Shown piece by piece: positions 26,201 through 35,425 of a DNA stretch of 64,000 nucleotides. The stretch spans positions 5,146,001 to 5,210,000 of the forward strand of contig OZ246981.1 in assembly GCA_965232455.1 (NCBI GenBank), given 5' to 3'. The stretch comes from JBFGFX01 sp965232455 (GTDB lineage: Bacteria; Pseudomonadota; Gammaproteobacteria; Steroidobacterales; Woeseiaceae). Position 1 is the first letter of the stretch. Each line of letters begins with the position of its first letter. The notes beneath the pieces were generated by a model. It was not told the DNA's origin and made no database searches. It saw nothing but the letters and a program-made list of their open reading frames with translations. A program made the translations under genes and the position numbers.

Positions 26201-29200
26201 GAGGTGATCGCGATGTCGCCGGTGCCGGCCACAAATGCGTTGATGCCGTCGGCATAGTTGCCGGTGGTCGTCACGCCGCCGGTCGAGGTGACAGAGACAT
26301 TGCCGTTGCCGAGTATGTCCGCCTGGATAGCTTGAGCTGTGTCACCGGCCGTGGTCACGTCGCCTGTCGAGGCGATCGCGATGTCGCCGTCACCGTCCAC
26401 TCGGGCGAGGATACCGTAGGCTGATCCGTTGCCCCCCAGTTGGCCGGTCGTCGTCACGTCGCCCGTCGAGGTGATCGATATGTTGCCGTTGTTCCGGACG
26501 ACGGCCACGATGCCGTCGTCGTTGACCTGCACATTGCCGGTGGAGTCGATGGTGACGTCGCCGTAGGCGAAGCCTTCGATGCCGTCCTCGTTGGCGGTCA
26601 CATTGCCGGTCGAGGTGATCGTGACACTGCCATTGCTGTTCTCGTCGCCGTAGCCGTAGAAACCGCCCTGGATGCCGTCGTCGCCGGTCTGCACGTCGCC
26701 ATCCGATACGATGGTGATGCTGCCGTTGCCGTCGCCGTAGACGCGCACGTCGATACCTTCGTCGCCGGCCTGTATGTTGCCGTCCGAGGTGACCGCAATG
26801 TCGCCGTCCCCGTAGCCGGTGACCCGGATACCGTCGTCGCCGGCCTGCAGGTCGCCGGTGGAGTCGATCGCGATGTCGCCGTAGCCCACCGCGACAATCG
26901 CGTCGGCGTCAGCACTGCTCACCGCGATATCGCCCGTGGAATCGATGGCGACGTCCGCGCCATCGCCTTCGCTGCGGGCGTAGATGCCGTCGGCGCCGTC
27001 GCCGCTGGTGGTGATGTCGGTGGAGGAGGTCACCGACACCTCGCCGGTCAAGCTGCGCGCGAACACGCCCTGGCCGTCGCCGAAGTAGATCCGGTCGTTG
27101 GGGTCGTGCTGCCGGTAGCCGCCATGGGTGGTAATGGTGCCGCTGACGCTGACGTTGATATCGCCGTCGGCCGTATAGGCATGGATACCCTCGGACTCGT
27201 CGCCCCGGGTCACGATGTTGCCGTCCGAGGTGATTGCGATGTCGCCGGTGCCGAGCACAACCGCGCGGATGCCCTCGCCGTTGACGCCGGTTGTGGTCAC
27301 GTCGCCGCTCGAGGTGATCGCAACGTTGCCATTGGCGGACAGGCCGACAAAAGCCTGGATGCCGTCGTCCGCGGCCTGCACATTGCCGGTTGAGGTGATC
27401 GAGATGCTGCCGTCGCCGTAGAGACCGACGCGAATGCCGTCGTAGTCGGCCTGCACGTCGCCGGTCGAGGCGATGGAGATGTCGCCATTGCCGAAGACGG
27501 CGGCGTCGATCCCGTGTTGGCCGGCCTGCAGGTTACCGGTCGAGGTGATCGAGACGTTGCCGTCGCCGATGAGGCCGGTGCGGATACTGTCGCCGCCGGT
27601 CTGCAGGTCGCCGGTCGAGGTGACCGCGATATCGCCGGTGATGGTGGATGCGTAGATACCGTCTTCACCCGCTACGAGGTTGCCGGTGGAGTCGACGGAG
27701 ACGTTGCCGCGGTCGAGGACCATGGCGTAGATACCGTAGCGACCGGCCGCGAGGTTGCCGTTCGAGGTGATCGCCATGTCGCTGCCGCTCAGCGCGCGAA
27801 TAGCGTCGGCGTCGTTGCCCACTGCCGAGATGTCGCCGGTGGAATCGACCGTGACGCTGGCGCCGTCGCTGCGGGCATAAATACCGTCGGCGCCGTCGCC
27901 GCTGGTCGAGATGTCGGCAGATGAGGTCACCGACACGTCGCCGGTCCAGCTGCGCGCGAAGATACCCTGGCTGTCGTTCGGGGAGATCCCACCGTAGAAG
28001 CCCCCGTAGGTGGTGATCGAACCGCTGGCCGCGATGCTGACGTCGCCGTCGGCCGCGTAGGCGTAGATGCCCTCGGACTCGTCGCCCTGCGTCGTGATGT
28101 TGCCGTCCGAGGCGATCGCGATGTCGCCGGTGCCGGCCGCAAACGCGTTGATGCCGTCGGCATAGTTGCCGGTGGTCGTCACGTCGCCGGTCGAGGTGAT
28201 CGATATGTTGCCGTTGCCGAATGTGCCGGCCTCGATAGCTTGAGCCAGGTCACCGGCCGTGGTCACGTCGCCGGTCGAGGCGATCGCAATGTCGCCGTCA
28301 CCGTCCACTCGGGCGAGGATACCGTAGGCTGACCCGTTGCCCCTCAGCTGGCCGGTCGTCGTCACGTTGCCCGTCGAGGTGATCGATACGTGGCCGTTGT
28401 TCCGGACGACGGCCACGATGCCGTCGTCGTTGACCTGCACGTTGCCGGTGGAGTCGATCGTGACGTCGCCGTAGGCGACGCCTTCGATGCCGTCCTCGTT
28501 GGCGGTCACGTTGCCGGTCGAGGTGATCGTGACGCTGCCGTTGCCGTCCGCGTAGCCGTAACTGTAGATATCGCCCTGGATGCCGTCGTCGCCGGCCTGC
28601 ACGTCGCCAACCGATACGATCGTAATGCTGCCGTTGCCGTAACCGTTGACGCTCGCGTCGATGCCTTCGTCGCCGGCCTGTATATTGCCGGTCGAGGTGA
28701 TCGAGACGTCGCCGTCCGCGTAGGCGCCGACCCAGATACCGTCGTCGCCGGCCTGCAGGTTGCCGGTGGAGGCGATCGTGATGTCGCCGTCACCCATTGC
28801 GAAAATCGCGTCGGTGTAGGCGCTGCCTGCGACAATGTCGCCCGTGGAATCGATCGTGACGCTCGCGCCATCGCCAAGGCTGTGGGCGTAGATGCCGTTG
28901 GCGCCGAAGCTGCTGGTCGAAATGTCGACGGATGAGGTTATCGATATGTCGCCGGTCCGGCTGAACGCAAGAATGCCCTGGCCGTCGCCCAAGGGGCTAT
29001 TGACGGGAGGCTGCTGGTCACTGCCGTAGGTAGTAATCCTGCCGCTGACGGTGATGCTGATGTCGCCGTCGGCCGCGTAGGCATGGATGCCTTCTGCATC
29101 TTCGCCCCGGGTCGTGATGTTGCCGTCCGAGGTGATCGCGACGTCGCCGGTGCCGGTCGCGACGGCGCGGATAGCGTCGGCTTCGCCCACCGCTATGTCG

Positions 29201-32200
29201 CCGGTGGAATCGATCGTGACGCCGGCACCGTCGCTGTGGGCATAGATTCCGTCGGCGCCGAAGCCGCTGGTCGTGATGTCGGTGGACGAGGTGACCGCGA
29301 CGTCGCCGTTGTGCGCGTAGGCGAAGATGCCGTCGGATTCGGTACCCTGCGTGCTGATATTGCCGACCGACGCTATGTCGATATCGCCCGAGTAGGCCGC
29401 GTAAGCGTAGACACCGTCAGCGTAGTCGCCGGTGGTCGTCACGTCGCCGCTCGAGGTAATCGAGATGTTACCGCCGTCACGGTGTCCGGCTCCTATTCCG
29501 TGGTCGCCGGCCTGCACGTCGCCGGTGGAGACGATCGTCACGTCGCCGTCGCCATAGTGCCCGGCCCACAGCCCGTCGCTGCCGGCCTGCACATCGCTGT
29601 TCGAGGTGATCGAGATATTGCCGTCACCATAGTGTCCGACTCGTATTCCGTCGTCGCCGGCCTGCACGTTTCCTGTGGAGCTGACGTAGGCGTCACCGGT
29701 GCCGTAGTGAGTGGCGGCAATGCCCCGATCCCCGGCCTGGACGTTGCCGGTCGAGTCGATCGCGACGTCACCGCTGCCGTAGCTCACCGCGCGGATCGCG
29801 TCCGCGTTGGCGCTGCTCACCGCGATATCGCCCGTGGAATCGACGGTGACGCCGGCGCCGTCGCTGCGGGCGTAGATGCCGTCGGCGCCTTCACCCGCCG
29901 TCGAGATGTCGGTGGCCGAGGTCACCGACACGTCACCGGTCAAGCTGTGCGCGAACACGCCCTGGCCGTCGCTAAGGTCGTCGTAAAGGTAGCCGCCAGA
30001 GGTGGTAATGGTCCCGCTGACATTGACACTGACGTCGCCATCGGCCGTGTAGGCAAAAATGCCCTCGGACTCGTCACCCTGGGTCACGATGTTGCCGTCC
30101 GAGGTGATGGCGATATCGCCGGTGCCGGCTACGTTCGCGCGGATGCCGTCGGCGTAGACGCCGGTCGTGGCCACGTCGCCGTTCGACGTAATCGCAACGT
30201 TGCCGTTTCCGTCGATGGCGGCCTGGATGCCTTCGTCTCCGGACTGCAGGTTGCCGGTCGAGGTGATAGAAACGTTGCCCGTGCCCTCGACACCGCCCCA
30301 GATGGCGTCGCTGCCGGCCTGAACGTCGCCGTCCGAGTTGATCGTGACGTTGCCGGTGTTCGCGTAGGCGGAGATGCCGTTGCTGGTGGCCTGCACCTCA
30401 CCCGTCGAGGTGATCGCGACGTTGCCGTTGCGCGAGTAGGTCTCGATGCCGTCGCCGCCGGCCTGCACGTTGCCGGTCGAGTCGATGGTGACGTCGCCGT
30501 TGCCCGAGTAGGCCCAGATGCCGTCGTCGCCGACCCGCACGTCGCCGTCCGAAGTGATCGCGGCGTTGCCGTTGAACGCGAAGGCGAAGATGCCGTCGTT
30601 GCCGGCCTGCACGTCGCCCGTCGAGGTGATCGCGGCGTCGCCGTTGAACGCCATAGCCTGGATACCGTCGTCGCCGCCCTGCACGTTGCCGGTCGAGACG
30701 ATCGCGCTATCGCCGGTGTCGGCTACGTTCGCGCGGATACCGTCGGCGTAAACGCCGGTCGCGGTCACGTCGCCGCTCGAGGTGATCGCAACGTTCCCGT
30801 TGTCCGCAAAAGCGAAAATGCCGTCGTCGCCGGCCTGCACGTTGCCGTCCGAGGTGATCGTGGCGTCGCCGTCCGCGTAGGCGTAGATGCCGTTGCTGGT
30901 GGCCTGCACCTCACCCGTCGAGATGATCGTGGCGTTGCCGTTGTCCGCGTAGGCCTCGATGCCGTCGCTGCCGGCCTGCACGTTGCCGGTCGAGGTGACG
31001 TCGACGTCGCCGTTGCCCGCGTAGGCAAAGATGCCGTCGTCCCCGGCCTGCACGTTGCCGGTCGAGTCGATGGTGACGTAGCCGTTGCCCGAGTAGGCCC
31101 AGATGCCGTCGTCGCTGACCCGCAAGTCGCCGTCCGAGGTGATCGTGGTGTTGCCGTAGCTCGCGTAGGCGAAGATGCCATGGTCGCCGGCCTGCACGTC
31201 GCCCGTCGAGGTGATCGCGGCGTCGCCGTTGATCACGAGGGCCTGGATGCCGTTGTCGCCGGCCTGTACGTTGCCGGTCGAGACGATCGCGATATCGCCG
31301 GTGTCGGCTACGGTTGCGCGGATACCGTCGGCATAGACGCCGGTCGTGGTCACGTCGCCGCTCGAGGTGATCGCAACGTTCCCGTTGGCCGCAGAAGCGA
31401 AAATGCCGTCGTCGCCGGCCTGCACGTCGCCGTCCGAGGTGATCGTGACGTCGCCGTTGTACGCGTGGGCGTAGATGCCGTATTCGCCGGCCTCTACATT
31501 GCCGGTGGAGGTGATGGTCGTGTCGCCGTCGCTAGCGTGATAAGCGTAGATGCCCCGAGAAGTGGCCTGGATATAGCCGGTCGAGTCGATCGTGATGTCG
31601 CCGCCGTAATTGAACGCGTAGATCGCGTCGCCGTTCGCCGTGAGCGTGCCGGTTGTCGTGATACTCAGATCGGACTCACTGCCGCCCTGGCTGTGGGCGA
31701 AAATCGCGCTGCCGTTGTCGGCCGTCACGTCGGTGGCGTTGATCGTCAGTGCGCCACTGCCGTAGTTGCGCGCGTCGATGCCGTCCTCCCCGCCCGTGAC
31801 CGTGCCGGTGGCCGTGATCGTCAGGTCGGTGCCGGCGGTCGAGTTGTAGGCGTAGATGCCGTCCCCGTTGTTGCCGGTGACGTCCGCGACATCGACCGTC
31901 ACGGCGCCGCTGCCGTAATTGTGTACCTCGACGCCTTCCTGGCCACCGGTGACCGTGCCGGTGGCCGTAACCGCGACACCGGTGCCGTCGCCCGAGTGGT
32001 AGGCGTAGATGCCGACTCCGGTCGTGCCGGTCGCATCGCCGACGGTAATTGTCGTGGTGTCGCCGTCGAAATTGAGAGCTTCAACTCCGTCGTTGCCGCC
32101 GGCGACGCTGTCCGCCGTGATCGTGAGATCCGTACCGCCGTCAGCCTGGGCCTGGATGCCGTCGCCACTCCCGGCGGTGACCTCGGCGACGTCGATCACG

Positions 32201-32688
32201 ATCGCACCGCTGGCGTCGCTATTGGCCCTGATGCCGTGCCGCCCGCCCTGGATCGAACCTTCGCTGACGATCACAAGGTCGCCCGTGCCGGTGGCAAGTT
32301 CGACATTCACGCCGTCTCTGGCGCCGATAACGGCCGATTCGACGTTGACGACGTTCAGCGTCAGGCTGCCCGTGCCGGTCATACTGACGCCGTCGCCGGC
32401 GTTGTTGTTGACGACGGTTGATGTCGCGTCGCTGCCGACGTTGATCGTCAGATCGTCGACGTTGGTCGAGATACCGCCGATGACGGTCGGTGGGAGCGCG
32501 ACACAGTTGATGGTGGCTCCCGGGGTTGCCGTACCCGGCACGCACTCGGGCGGTAGCGCCTGAGCGGACACCTGGGTGGGCGCTGCGGCGCCGAACGCCG
32601 CGGCGGTCAGTATCCGCCGGATACTCGTGTTGAGGATAGAGCGGCGTGGCAGGTTAGACCCGCCGGGGGTACGAGGGCGTATAACCAT
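23299..32688 (-). CDS. Giant repetitive autotransporter (type Va)
   Basis: From ATG 32688 the protein has 3129 residues. It begins with a long, basic signal region (SIRRILTAAAFGAAAPTQVSAQ). From about residue 100 to 2480 it is an almost unbroken series of imperfect repeats of about 24 residues, with the core ITSTGNVQAGDDGIxAxAxNGD, expected to fold as a beta-helix. Then follow a more ordinary passenger end (GGDDTVTLANGATINGTVLLGAGADTL in parts) and, in the last 285 residues or so, the autotransporter barrel (GNVWGALQVGG, GVAYGYGSHEA, FGYGARYDHEWSDALRGSFSG) ending in the typical RANKRF. No protease triad or passenger enzyme domain is seen. It is likely an adhesin or coat fibre. A TIGR03032-type gene lies 87 nt upstream on the same strand. 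The opposite strand is also largely open, but that is an effect of the repeats. Confidence 0.93.
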   Translation of the reverse strand: MVIRPRTPGGSNLPRRSILNTSIRRILTAAAFGAAAPTQVSAQALPPECVPGTATPGATINCVALPPTVIGGISTNVDDLTINVGSDATSTVVNNNAGDGVSMTGTGSLTLNVVNVESAVIGARDGVNVELATGTGDLVIVSEGSIQGGRHGIRANSDASGAIVIDVAEVTAGSGDGIQAQADGGTDLTITADSVAGGNDGVEALNFDGDTTTITVGDATGTTGVGIYAYHSGDGTGVAVTATGTVTGGQEGVEVHNYGSGAVTVDVADVTGNNGDGIYAYNSTAGTDLTITATGTVTGGEDGIDARNYGSGALTINATDVTADNGSAIFAHSQGGSESDLSITTTGTLTANGDAIYAFNYGGDITIDSTGYIQATSRGIYAYHASDGDTTITSTGNVEAGEYGIYAHAYNGDVTITSDGDVQAGDDGIFASAANGNVAITSSGDVTTTGVYADGIRATVADTGDIAIVSTGNVQAGDNGIQALVINGDAAITSTGDVQAGDHGIFAYASYGNTTITSDGDLRVSDDGIWAYSGNGYVTIDSTGNVQAGDDGIFAYAGNGDVDVTSTGNVQAGSDGIEAYADNGNATIISTGEVQATSNGIYAYADGDATITSDGNVQAGDDGIFAFADNGNVAITSSGDVTATGVYADGIRANVADTGDSAIVSTGNVQGGDDGIQAMAFNGDAAITSTGDVQAGNDGIFAFAFNGNAAITSDGDVRVGDDGIWAYSGNGDVTIDSTGNVQAGGDGIETYSRNGNVAITSTGEVQATSNGISAYANTGNVTINSDGDVQAGSDAIWGGVEGTGNVSITSTGNLQSGDEGIQAAIDGNGNVAITSNGDVATTGVYADGIRANVAGTGDIAITSDGNIVTQGDESEGIFAYTADGDVSVNVSGTITTSGGYLYDDLSDGQGVFAHSLTGDVSVTSATDISTAGEGADGIYARSDGAGVTVDSTGDIAVSSANADAIRAVSYGSGDVAIDSTGNVQAGDRGIAATHYGTGDAYVSSTGNVQAGDDGIRVGHYGDGNISITSNSDVQAGSDGLWAGHYGDGDVTIVSTGDVQAGDHGIGAGHRDGGNISITSSGDVTTTGDYADGVYAYAAYSGDIDIASVGNISTQGTESDGIFAYAHNGDVAVTSSTDITTSGFGADGIYAHSDGAGVTIDSTGDIAVGEADAIRAVATGTGDVAITSDGNITTRGEDAEGIHAYAADGDISITVSGRITTYGSDQQPPVNSPLGDGQGILAFSRTGDISITSSVDISTSSFGANGIYAHSLGDGASVTIDSTGDIVAGSAYTDAIFAMGDGDITIASTGNLQAGDDGIWVGAYADGDVSITSTGNIQAGDEGIDASVNGYGNGSITIVSVGDVQAGDDGIQGDIYSYGYADGNGSVTITSTGNVTANEDGIEGVAYGDVTIDSTGNVQVNDDGIVAVVRNNGHVSITSTGNVTTTGQLRGNGSAYGILARVDGDGDIAIASTGDVTTAGDLAQAIEAGTFGNGNISITSTGDVTTTGNYADGINAFAAGTGDIAIASDGNITTQGDESEGIYAYAADGDVSIAASGSITTYGGFYGGISPNDSQGIFARSWTGDVSVTSSADISTSGDGADGIYARSDGASVTVDSTGDISAVGNDADAIRALSGSDMAITSNGNLAAGRYGIYAMVLDRGNVSVDSTGNLVAGEDGIYASTITGDIAVTSTGDLQTGGDSIRTGLIGDGNVSITSTGNLQAGQHGIDAAVFGNGDISIASTGDVQADYDGIRVGLYGDGSISITSTGNVQAADDGIQAFVGLSANGNVAITSSGDVTTTGVNGEGIRAVVLGTGDIAITSDGNIVTRGDESEGIHAYTADGDINVSVSGTITTHGGYRQHDPNDRIYFGDGQGVFARSLTGEVSVTSSTDITTSGDGADGIYARSEGDGADVAIDSTGDIAVSSADADAIVAVGYGDIAIDSTGDLQAGDDGIRVTGYGDGDIAVTSDGNIQAGDEGIDVRVYGDGNGSITIVSDGDVQTGDDGIQGGFYGYGDENSNGSVTITSTGNVTANEDGIEGFAYGDVTIDSTGNVQVNDDGIVAVVRNNGNISITSTGDVTTTGQLGGNGSAYGILARVDGDGDIAIASTGDVTTAGDTAQAIQADILGNGNVSVTSTGGVTTTGNYADGINAFVAGTGDIAITSDGTITTQGDESEGIYAYAADGDVSITSDGTVQAGEEGIEAHAGSGSVSVTSTGSVTGGTTGIAVYAYGPGTIYVAAESVTGESGAGIETHTTAEGTGVTIASSVPGNGTIVGATDGVRVAHPGSGAVSIGTHDVTGRNGYGIFATGVAGGSGVSVSSTGAVSGTAGGVYASNAGTGGVEIRVNAVAATGSEAGSHAIEAQDTGTGGIDITTSGTIAAVGTDSHGIYAVNDGGGDVSIVSNGDVSATDGSGIRVVSDSEVAVTTAGAVTGGVNGIDVEADSVTLDVGGDVSGTGIAISTMTSGGTRLVIEENVSVTGGTYGIVTAGRNGSELVSDRVVVLGTVTGDVLTMGGDDTVTLANGATINGTVLLGAGADTLSQEGASVSGLRGGDGVDTLNLDAAGGELTDSGGEFDAVTEFEILNVNGEGYVLSGTHQGLTETRFAGAGQALLGALESSQVTITTGGELAAGDGATIVGNLSNEGSFDVVPDGTGQVSIDGNFTQSSTGSTTLSTAGDTADQIVVTGDVTLDGGLTLEQTAATWDTLTLIDGQAGLDGTFASVDGMLDGGLVVSQSLVYDTANGDVNLQVEYNDFSSIEGLSDNQRAVGTALFDAAFTPGVNEDFGNLGFFVGGLDNVADLGAALDELHPESLIAGADVVHNAQLVFTHSLLDRNARPAGEVVEGSDSRGNVWGALQVGGVELDGGAGNGDFEADGFELNVGVSDLKLGKTAVGVAYGYGSHEANTPGEGADVVDTTFFTLGGHATRGWQLGSLHVEVDGAIAYTAGEHELWMNVAIPEAGIATHQQGRFDFSSLGGTVRLTLAGRGGAGWPVKPYVLLGGERYSQDAGQVGTDAATALAIGDVDGERSSFGYGARYDHEWSDALRGSFSGMALHHTGETATVLQSRFLNTGVDDTGSFSTLGAEIDEQFLLDARVERDFGDNWTATFEGYLQFGDLEGGGVMFRANKRF
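25240..32400 (-). repeat. Array of about 72-bp coding repeats in the autotransporter
   Basis: I estimate 90-100 imperfect units of about 72 bp (24 residues). Larger units are superimposed: a block that starts TTGxYADGI, includes GDIAITSDGNITTQGDESEG and ends ISTSGDGADGIYARSDGA appears about five times. At DNA level, 26263-26700 and 28171-28610 are near copies 1908 bp apart (636 codons), and 30683-30840 and 31268-31425 are near copies 585 bp apart (195 codons). Recombination or slippage should change the length in multiples of three. Confidence 0.85.
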
Positions 32689-32732
32689 CAATCTGTCTCT
32701 AGTTGTCTGTTTGAAATGCGTAGCAATCGCCC

Positions 32733-32748
32733 GCCGCCACGCGGCGGC
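32733..32748. other. Short perfect stem-loop upstream of the autotransporter
   Basis: The sequence gccgccacgcggcggc is a perfect 6-bp stem with a 4-nt loop, between the TIGR03032-type stop and the autotransporter start. No T-run follows on the coding strand, so it is not a standard terminator; it may shape the leader of the autotransporter mRNA. Confidence 0.35.
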
Positions 32749-32775
32749 TACGCGAGCCGCTGCGCCGGGCCGCGG

Positions 32776-33945
32776 TTACTGCGACTCGGTGCTCTCGATC
32801 CACTCCGGCTGCTCGATCGAAATGAACTCGCGTATCTCTCTCGAGTTCGGACCGAGCGTAAGTGCGTTCTTGACGCCCGGCAGCACGCAGGTGTCGAACA
32901 ACTCGGTGATGGCGCCGTCGAAGCGCAGCCACTGCACGACGTCGCCGGTGGCCAGCGAGACGATCTGCACGCCACACCACGCGTCGGCGTCCTTCTCCTT
33001 CAGGCGCTCGTCCAGCGCCAGGCCCTCGAAGCGCCCGTGGCGGGGCTGGGAGAGCGTCACGATGGCGTAGCCCTGGTGAAACGCGAGGCCGCGCAGAAAG
33101 CCGGGGAAAAAGGCCACCGGCTCGAAGGATCGGCTGTCCGGATCGATCCAGCCGAGCTCGCCGCTGCCGGAGTTCAGCACCCACAGCTTGCCGTCGTGCC
33201 AGCGCGGTGAATGGGGCATGGACAGCCCCTCGGCCAGGATTTCGTCGGTTTCGATGTCGATCACGACGCCGCCGTCGTGGCGCCGGTCGCGCCAGCCGTC
33301 CACCACGTCGGACTGGCACACGGCCGTGACGCATTTCGGGCGGCCGTCGACCATTGCCAGCCCGTTGAGATGGCAGCGGTCTTCAGGCGCCAGCTTCGAG
33401 ACGAACGAGGGTTTCCAGATCGGCTTGAACGAGTGCTTGAGGCTCGGCTCGCACAGGCAGGAGTACTTCGTGTTGACGAACACGATCCGGCCATCGTCGC
33501 GCACGCCCAGTTCGTGGATGTCTACCGCGCCCGTGGTCTGGGCGTTGCGGGGGACGTACACCCGGTCGTGGGTCTCGTTGGCGAGTTGATTCGGTTGTAG
33601 CACGTTCTCCAGGCGCACGACCTGGGTGAGCGTGCCGAGGTACAGCCGCTGGCGATCGCCTGCGATGCCCATTGCCTGCGGGTACTGGGCCGTGTGCAGG
33701 GCCAGCTTGCCGTCCGGCCTGTGCCCGACCAGGTACAGGCGCCCCGACTGGTAGGACGTGAACGCAATCGATATGCCCTGGGCCGCCAGGAACGAGGCCA
33801 TCCCCTTCGAGAAGTTGAGATCGCACTTGCCGGTCACGGGCACAGCCTGCGGGCGCTTTGGATTGTCTTCACTGCGCTCGGCGTCGTTTGAGGCGGTATC
33901 GCGAGTGTCTGGTGAGTCTTCGTCACGGCGGGCGAGTTGCTGCAT
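32776..33945 (-). CDS. TIGR03032 (DUF4915)-family protein
   Basis: A 389-residue soluble protein. After a charged, low-complexity N-terminus (about residues 1-35) it shows the family wording ISIAFTSYQSGRLYLVGHRP, QAMGIAGDRQRLYLGTLTQV, DDGRIVFVNTKYSCLCEPS, GLSMPHSPRWHDGKLWVLNS and GFLRGLAFHQGYAIVTLSQP, suggesting a beta-propeller. The family has no assigned function that I know of. It has no signal peptide, so it is expected in the cytoplasm. It sits 87 nt upstream of the giant autotransporter on the same strand and may be co-transcribed with it; a role in its regulation or export is a guess. The ATG at 33945 has a gga-type ribosome-binding site. Confidence 0.82.
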   Translation of the reverse strand: MQQLARRDEDSPDTRDTASNDAERSEDNPKRPQAVPVTGKCDLNFSKGMASFLAAQGISIAFTSYQSGRLYLVGHRPDGKLALHTAQYPQAMGIAGDRQRLYLGTLTQVVRLENVLQPNQLANETHDRVYVPRNAQTTGAVDIHELGVRDDGRIVFVNTKYSCLCEPSLKHSFKPIWKPSFVSKLAPEDRCHLNGLAMVDGRPKCVTAVCQSDVVDGWRDRRHDGGVVIDIETDEILAEGLSMPHSPRWHDGKLWVLNSGSGELGWIDPDSRSFEPVAFFPGFLRGLAFHQGYAIVTLSQPRHGRFEGLALDERLKEKDADAWCGVQIVSLATGDVVQWLRFDGAITELFDTCVLPGVKNALTLGPNSREIREFISIEQPEWIESTESQ

Positions 33946-34191
33946 TTTTCAGGTCCCCTGCGTTTAATTGAACGAGAGCCGACGTAGACGCCGGTTACTC
34001 TCAAATCCTTTCGAGACTTCTTCTAAAGGGCTGGTAGATGGCCCATCCTAGGCGGGGACCCGCTGGGGACAATTGTTTTAACGGCCCGTTCGGCTGTAGT
34101 TTATGTAGCGTTAAGCTTGGACCGGGGCGGATGGTCTCAAGTAGTCTTCCACTCAGAGATAGTTTCTAGCATCGAATAATTGAGGGATGGT

Positions 34192-34710
34192 GTGATCTCA
34201 GAAGAGTATGTTCAACTTATGGCGGCGTACACCGAGTGGCAAAACCGCAGTATTTACGAGGCAGCGGATTCGATTTCCGAATCCGAGCGACGCCTTGATC
34301 GGGGAGCGTTTTTCGGTTCCATCCACGCTACGTTGAGTCACCTGTTGTGGGGTGATCAATTATGGTTGCATCGATTAGCCGGTACGCCCAAACCAATTCG
34401 AGAAGACATTGCTGGTTCCGTGTCGTTGCATGACGATTGGGAGCAACTCAAGGCAGATCGGTTCGCTACTGACACGGCGCTCTTGGACTGGTCACGTCAC
34501 GTCTCGGAAGATTCAATCCGCGGCGAGCTGCGGTGGTATTCCAGTATCGTTGAGAGTGAGGTGAGCCGGCCGAAATGGGCGCTGGTCATACAACTCTTCA
34601 ATCACGGCACACATCATCGAGGTCAGGTTCACGCCATGCTTACGGCGGCGGGTGCGAAGCCCAAAGATACCGATGTCCAATACCTCGAGAGTGATAACTT
34701 CAAGTGGTAA
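34192..34710 (+). CDS. DinB-family protein
   Basis: A four-helix-bundle protein of about 172 residues. Metal-site histidines are seen in ATLSHLLWGDQLW and in NHGTHHRGQVHAML, the typical first and last His positions of DinB/DUF664 proteins. The start GTG (34192) gives MISEEYVQLMAAYTEWQN, matching the way these proteins normally begin; a TTG at 34180 gives four more residues. Members are thiol-S-transferase or metal-dependent hydrolase relatives whose substrate is mostly unknown. Stand-alone gene; no regulatory sign. Confidence 0.85.
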   Translation: MISEEYVQLMAAYTEWQNRSIYEAADSISESERRLDRGAFFGSIHATLSHLLWGDQLWLHRLAGTPKPIREDIAGSVSLHDDWEQLKADRFATDTALLDWSRHVSEDSIRGELRWYSSIVESEVSRPKWALVIQLFNHGTHHRGQVHAMLTAAGAKPKDTDVQYLESDNFKW

Positions 34711-34917
34711 TGAAGACGGCCGCTATTGAATGCTTAGCGGGCTATTTCCGCTGTCAGAAGTAGTAAATCTGTTGTGCGCAGTTTACCGACACTCAGTCGC
34801 GCAGAGCGTCACAAGGTCATCTGGAAGAATTGAAAGCCAGAAATAGACATGATAACTAGGCCAATCAACATTAATTGCCTCAGACAGAATCGATAAGTGT
34901 CCTATTGCAGACGCCGC

Positions 34918-35190
34918 ATGAGCGACCGGAACTTCATCCTTAGATACTTGCTGCTGATGGCGTTGGCCTGGTCGCAAATATCGTTTTCGGCGCATGAACT
35001 GGTTCATGACGTTCCGGATCTCGGTGAAGTCTGTGCCGTCTGCCTGCAGCTTGAACGAGATGACGACGTTATTGTCGGTACGTCCGAAATTGCGCAGCAG
35101 TTCACCGCAACTTGTACGGCAAGTACGATGCTTCCGGCAGCTCCACGCATCGAAGCCGTCGCCCACTACCAGCCCCGCGCCTCGCCCTGA
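34918..35190 (+). CDS. Small exported HxxxH/CxxC protein (DUF2946-like)
   Basis: The ATG at 34918 gives 90 residues with an N-terminal hydrophobic signal (FILRYLLLMALAWSQISFSA), followed by AHELVHDVPDLGEVCAVCLQ. The HxxxH plus CxxC layout is that of small exported proteins of the DUF2946 kind, often linked to copper or other metals. Similarity is weak beyond this motif. It precedes the DsbB-like gene by 235 bp on the same strand, so the two may act together on thiols or metal in the periplasm (inference). Confidence 0.55.
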   Translation: MSDRNFILRYLLLMALAWSQISFSAHELVHDVPDLGEVCAVCLQLERDDDVIVGTSEIAQQFTATCTASTMLPAAPRIEAVAHYQPRASP

Positions 35191-35425
35191 GCCCCCCAAG
35201 CGTTCGAACGGCGCAGCAATGCGCCAGATTCGCAGCGACACATTGTGTCACCGCTGGGCCCGAATATGGGATTCGGGAACGTTTAAATAATTAGTCTTGT
35301 GTATAGGCAGCTATCGTCGGTCATTAACCGTCGGGGCGTGCCTCGAAATAGCGCCGATAACTTCGGGACAGGGGCACTCGTGGCGCCGTCGCCGCGCAAT
35401 ACACAGACTCAAACTGGGGAAATCA

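Noticed and set aside
23575..28935. Several other 100-370-codon plus-strand frames opposite the autotransporter.
   Set aside because: Antisense shadows of the GC-rich repeats; the minus-strand gene has a signal region and a full autotransporter barrel.
25240..32400. Regular repeats considered as a CRISPR array.
   Set aside because: Units are continuous in-frame coding repeats of about 72 bp with gradual divergence, with no repeat/spacer alternation and no cas genes.
29083..32421. Long open frame (about 1110 codons) on the plus strand, rich in V-A-G-R-G-D-R-D.
   Set aside because: It mirrors the autotransporter repeats on the minus strand; the composition follows from the repeat codons and there is no start signal or known fold.
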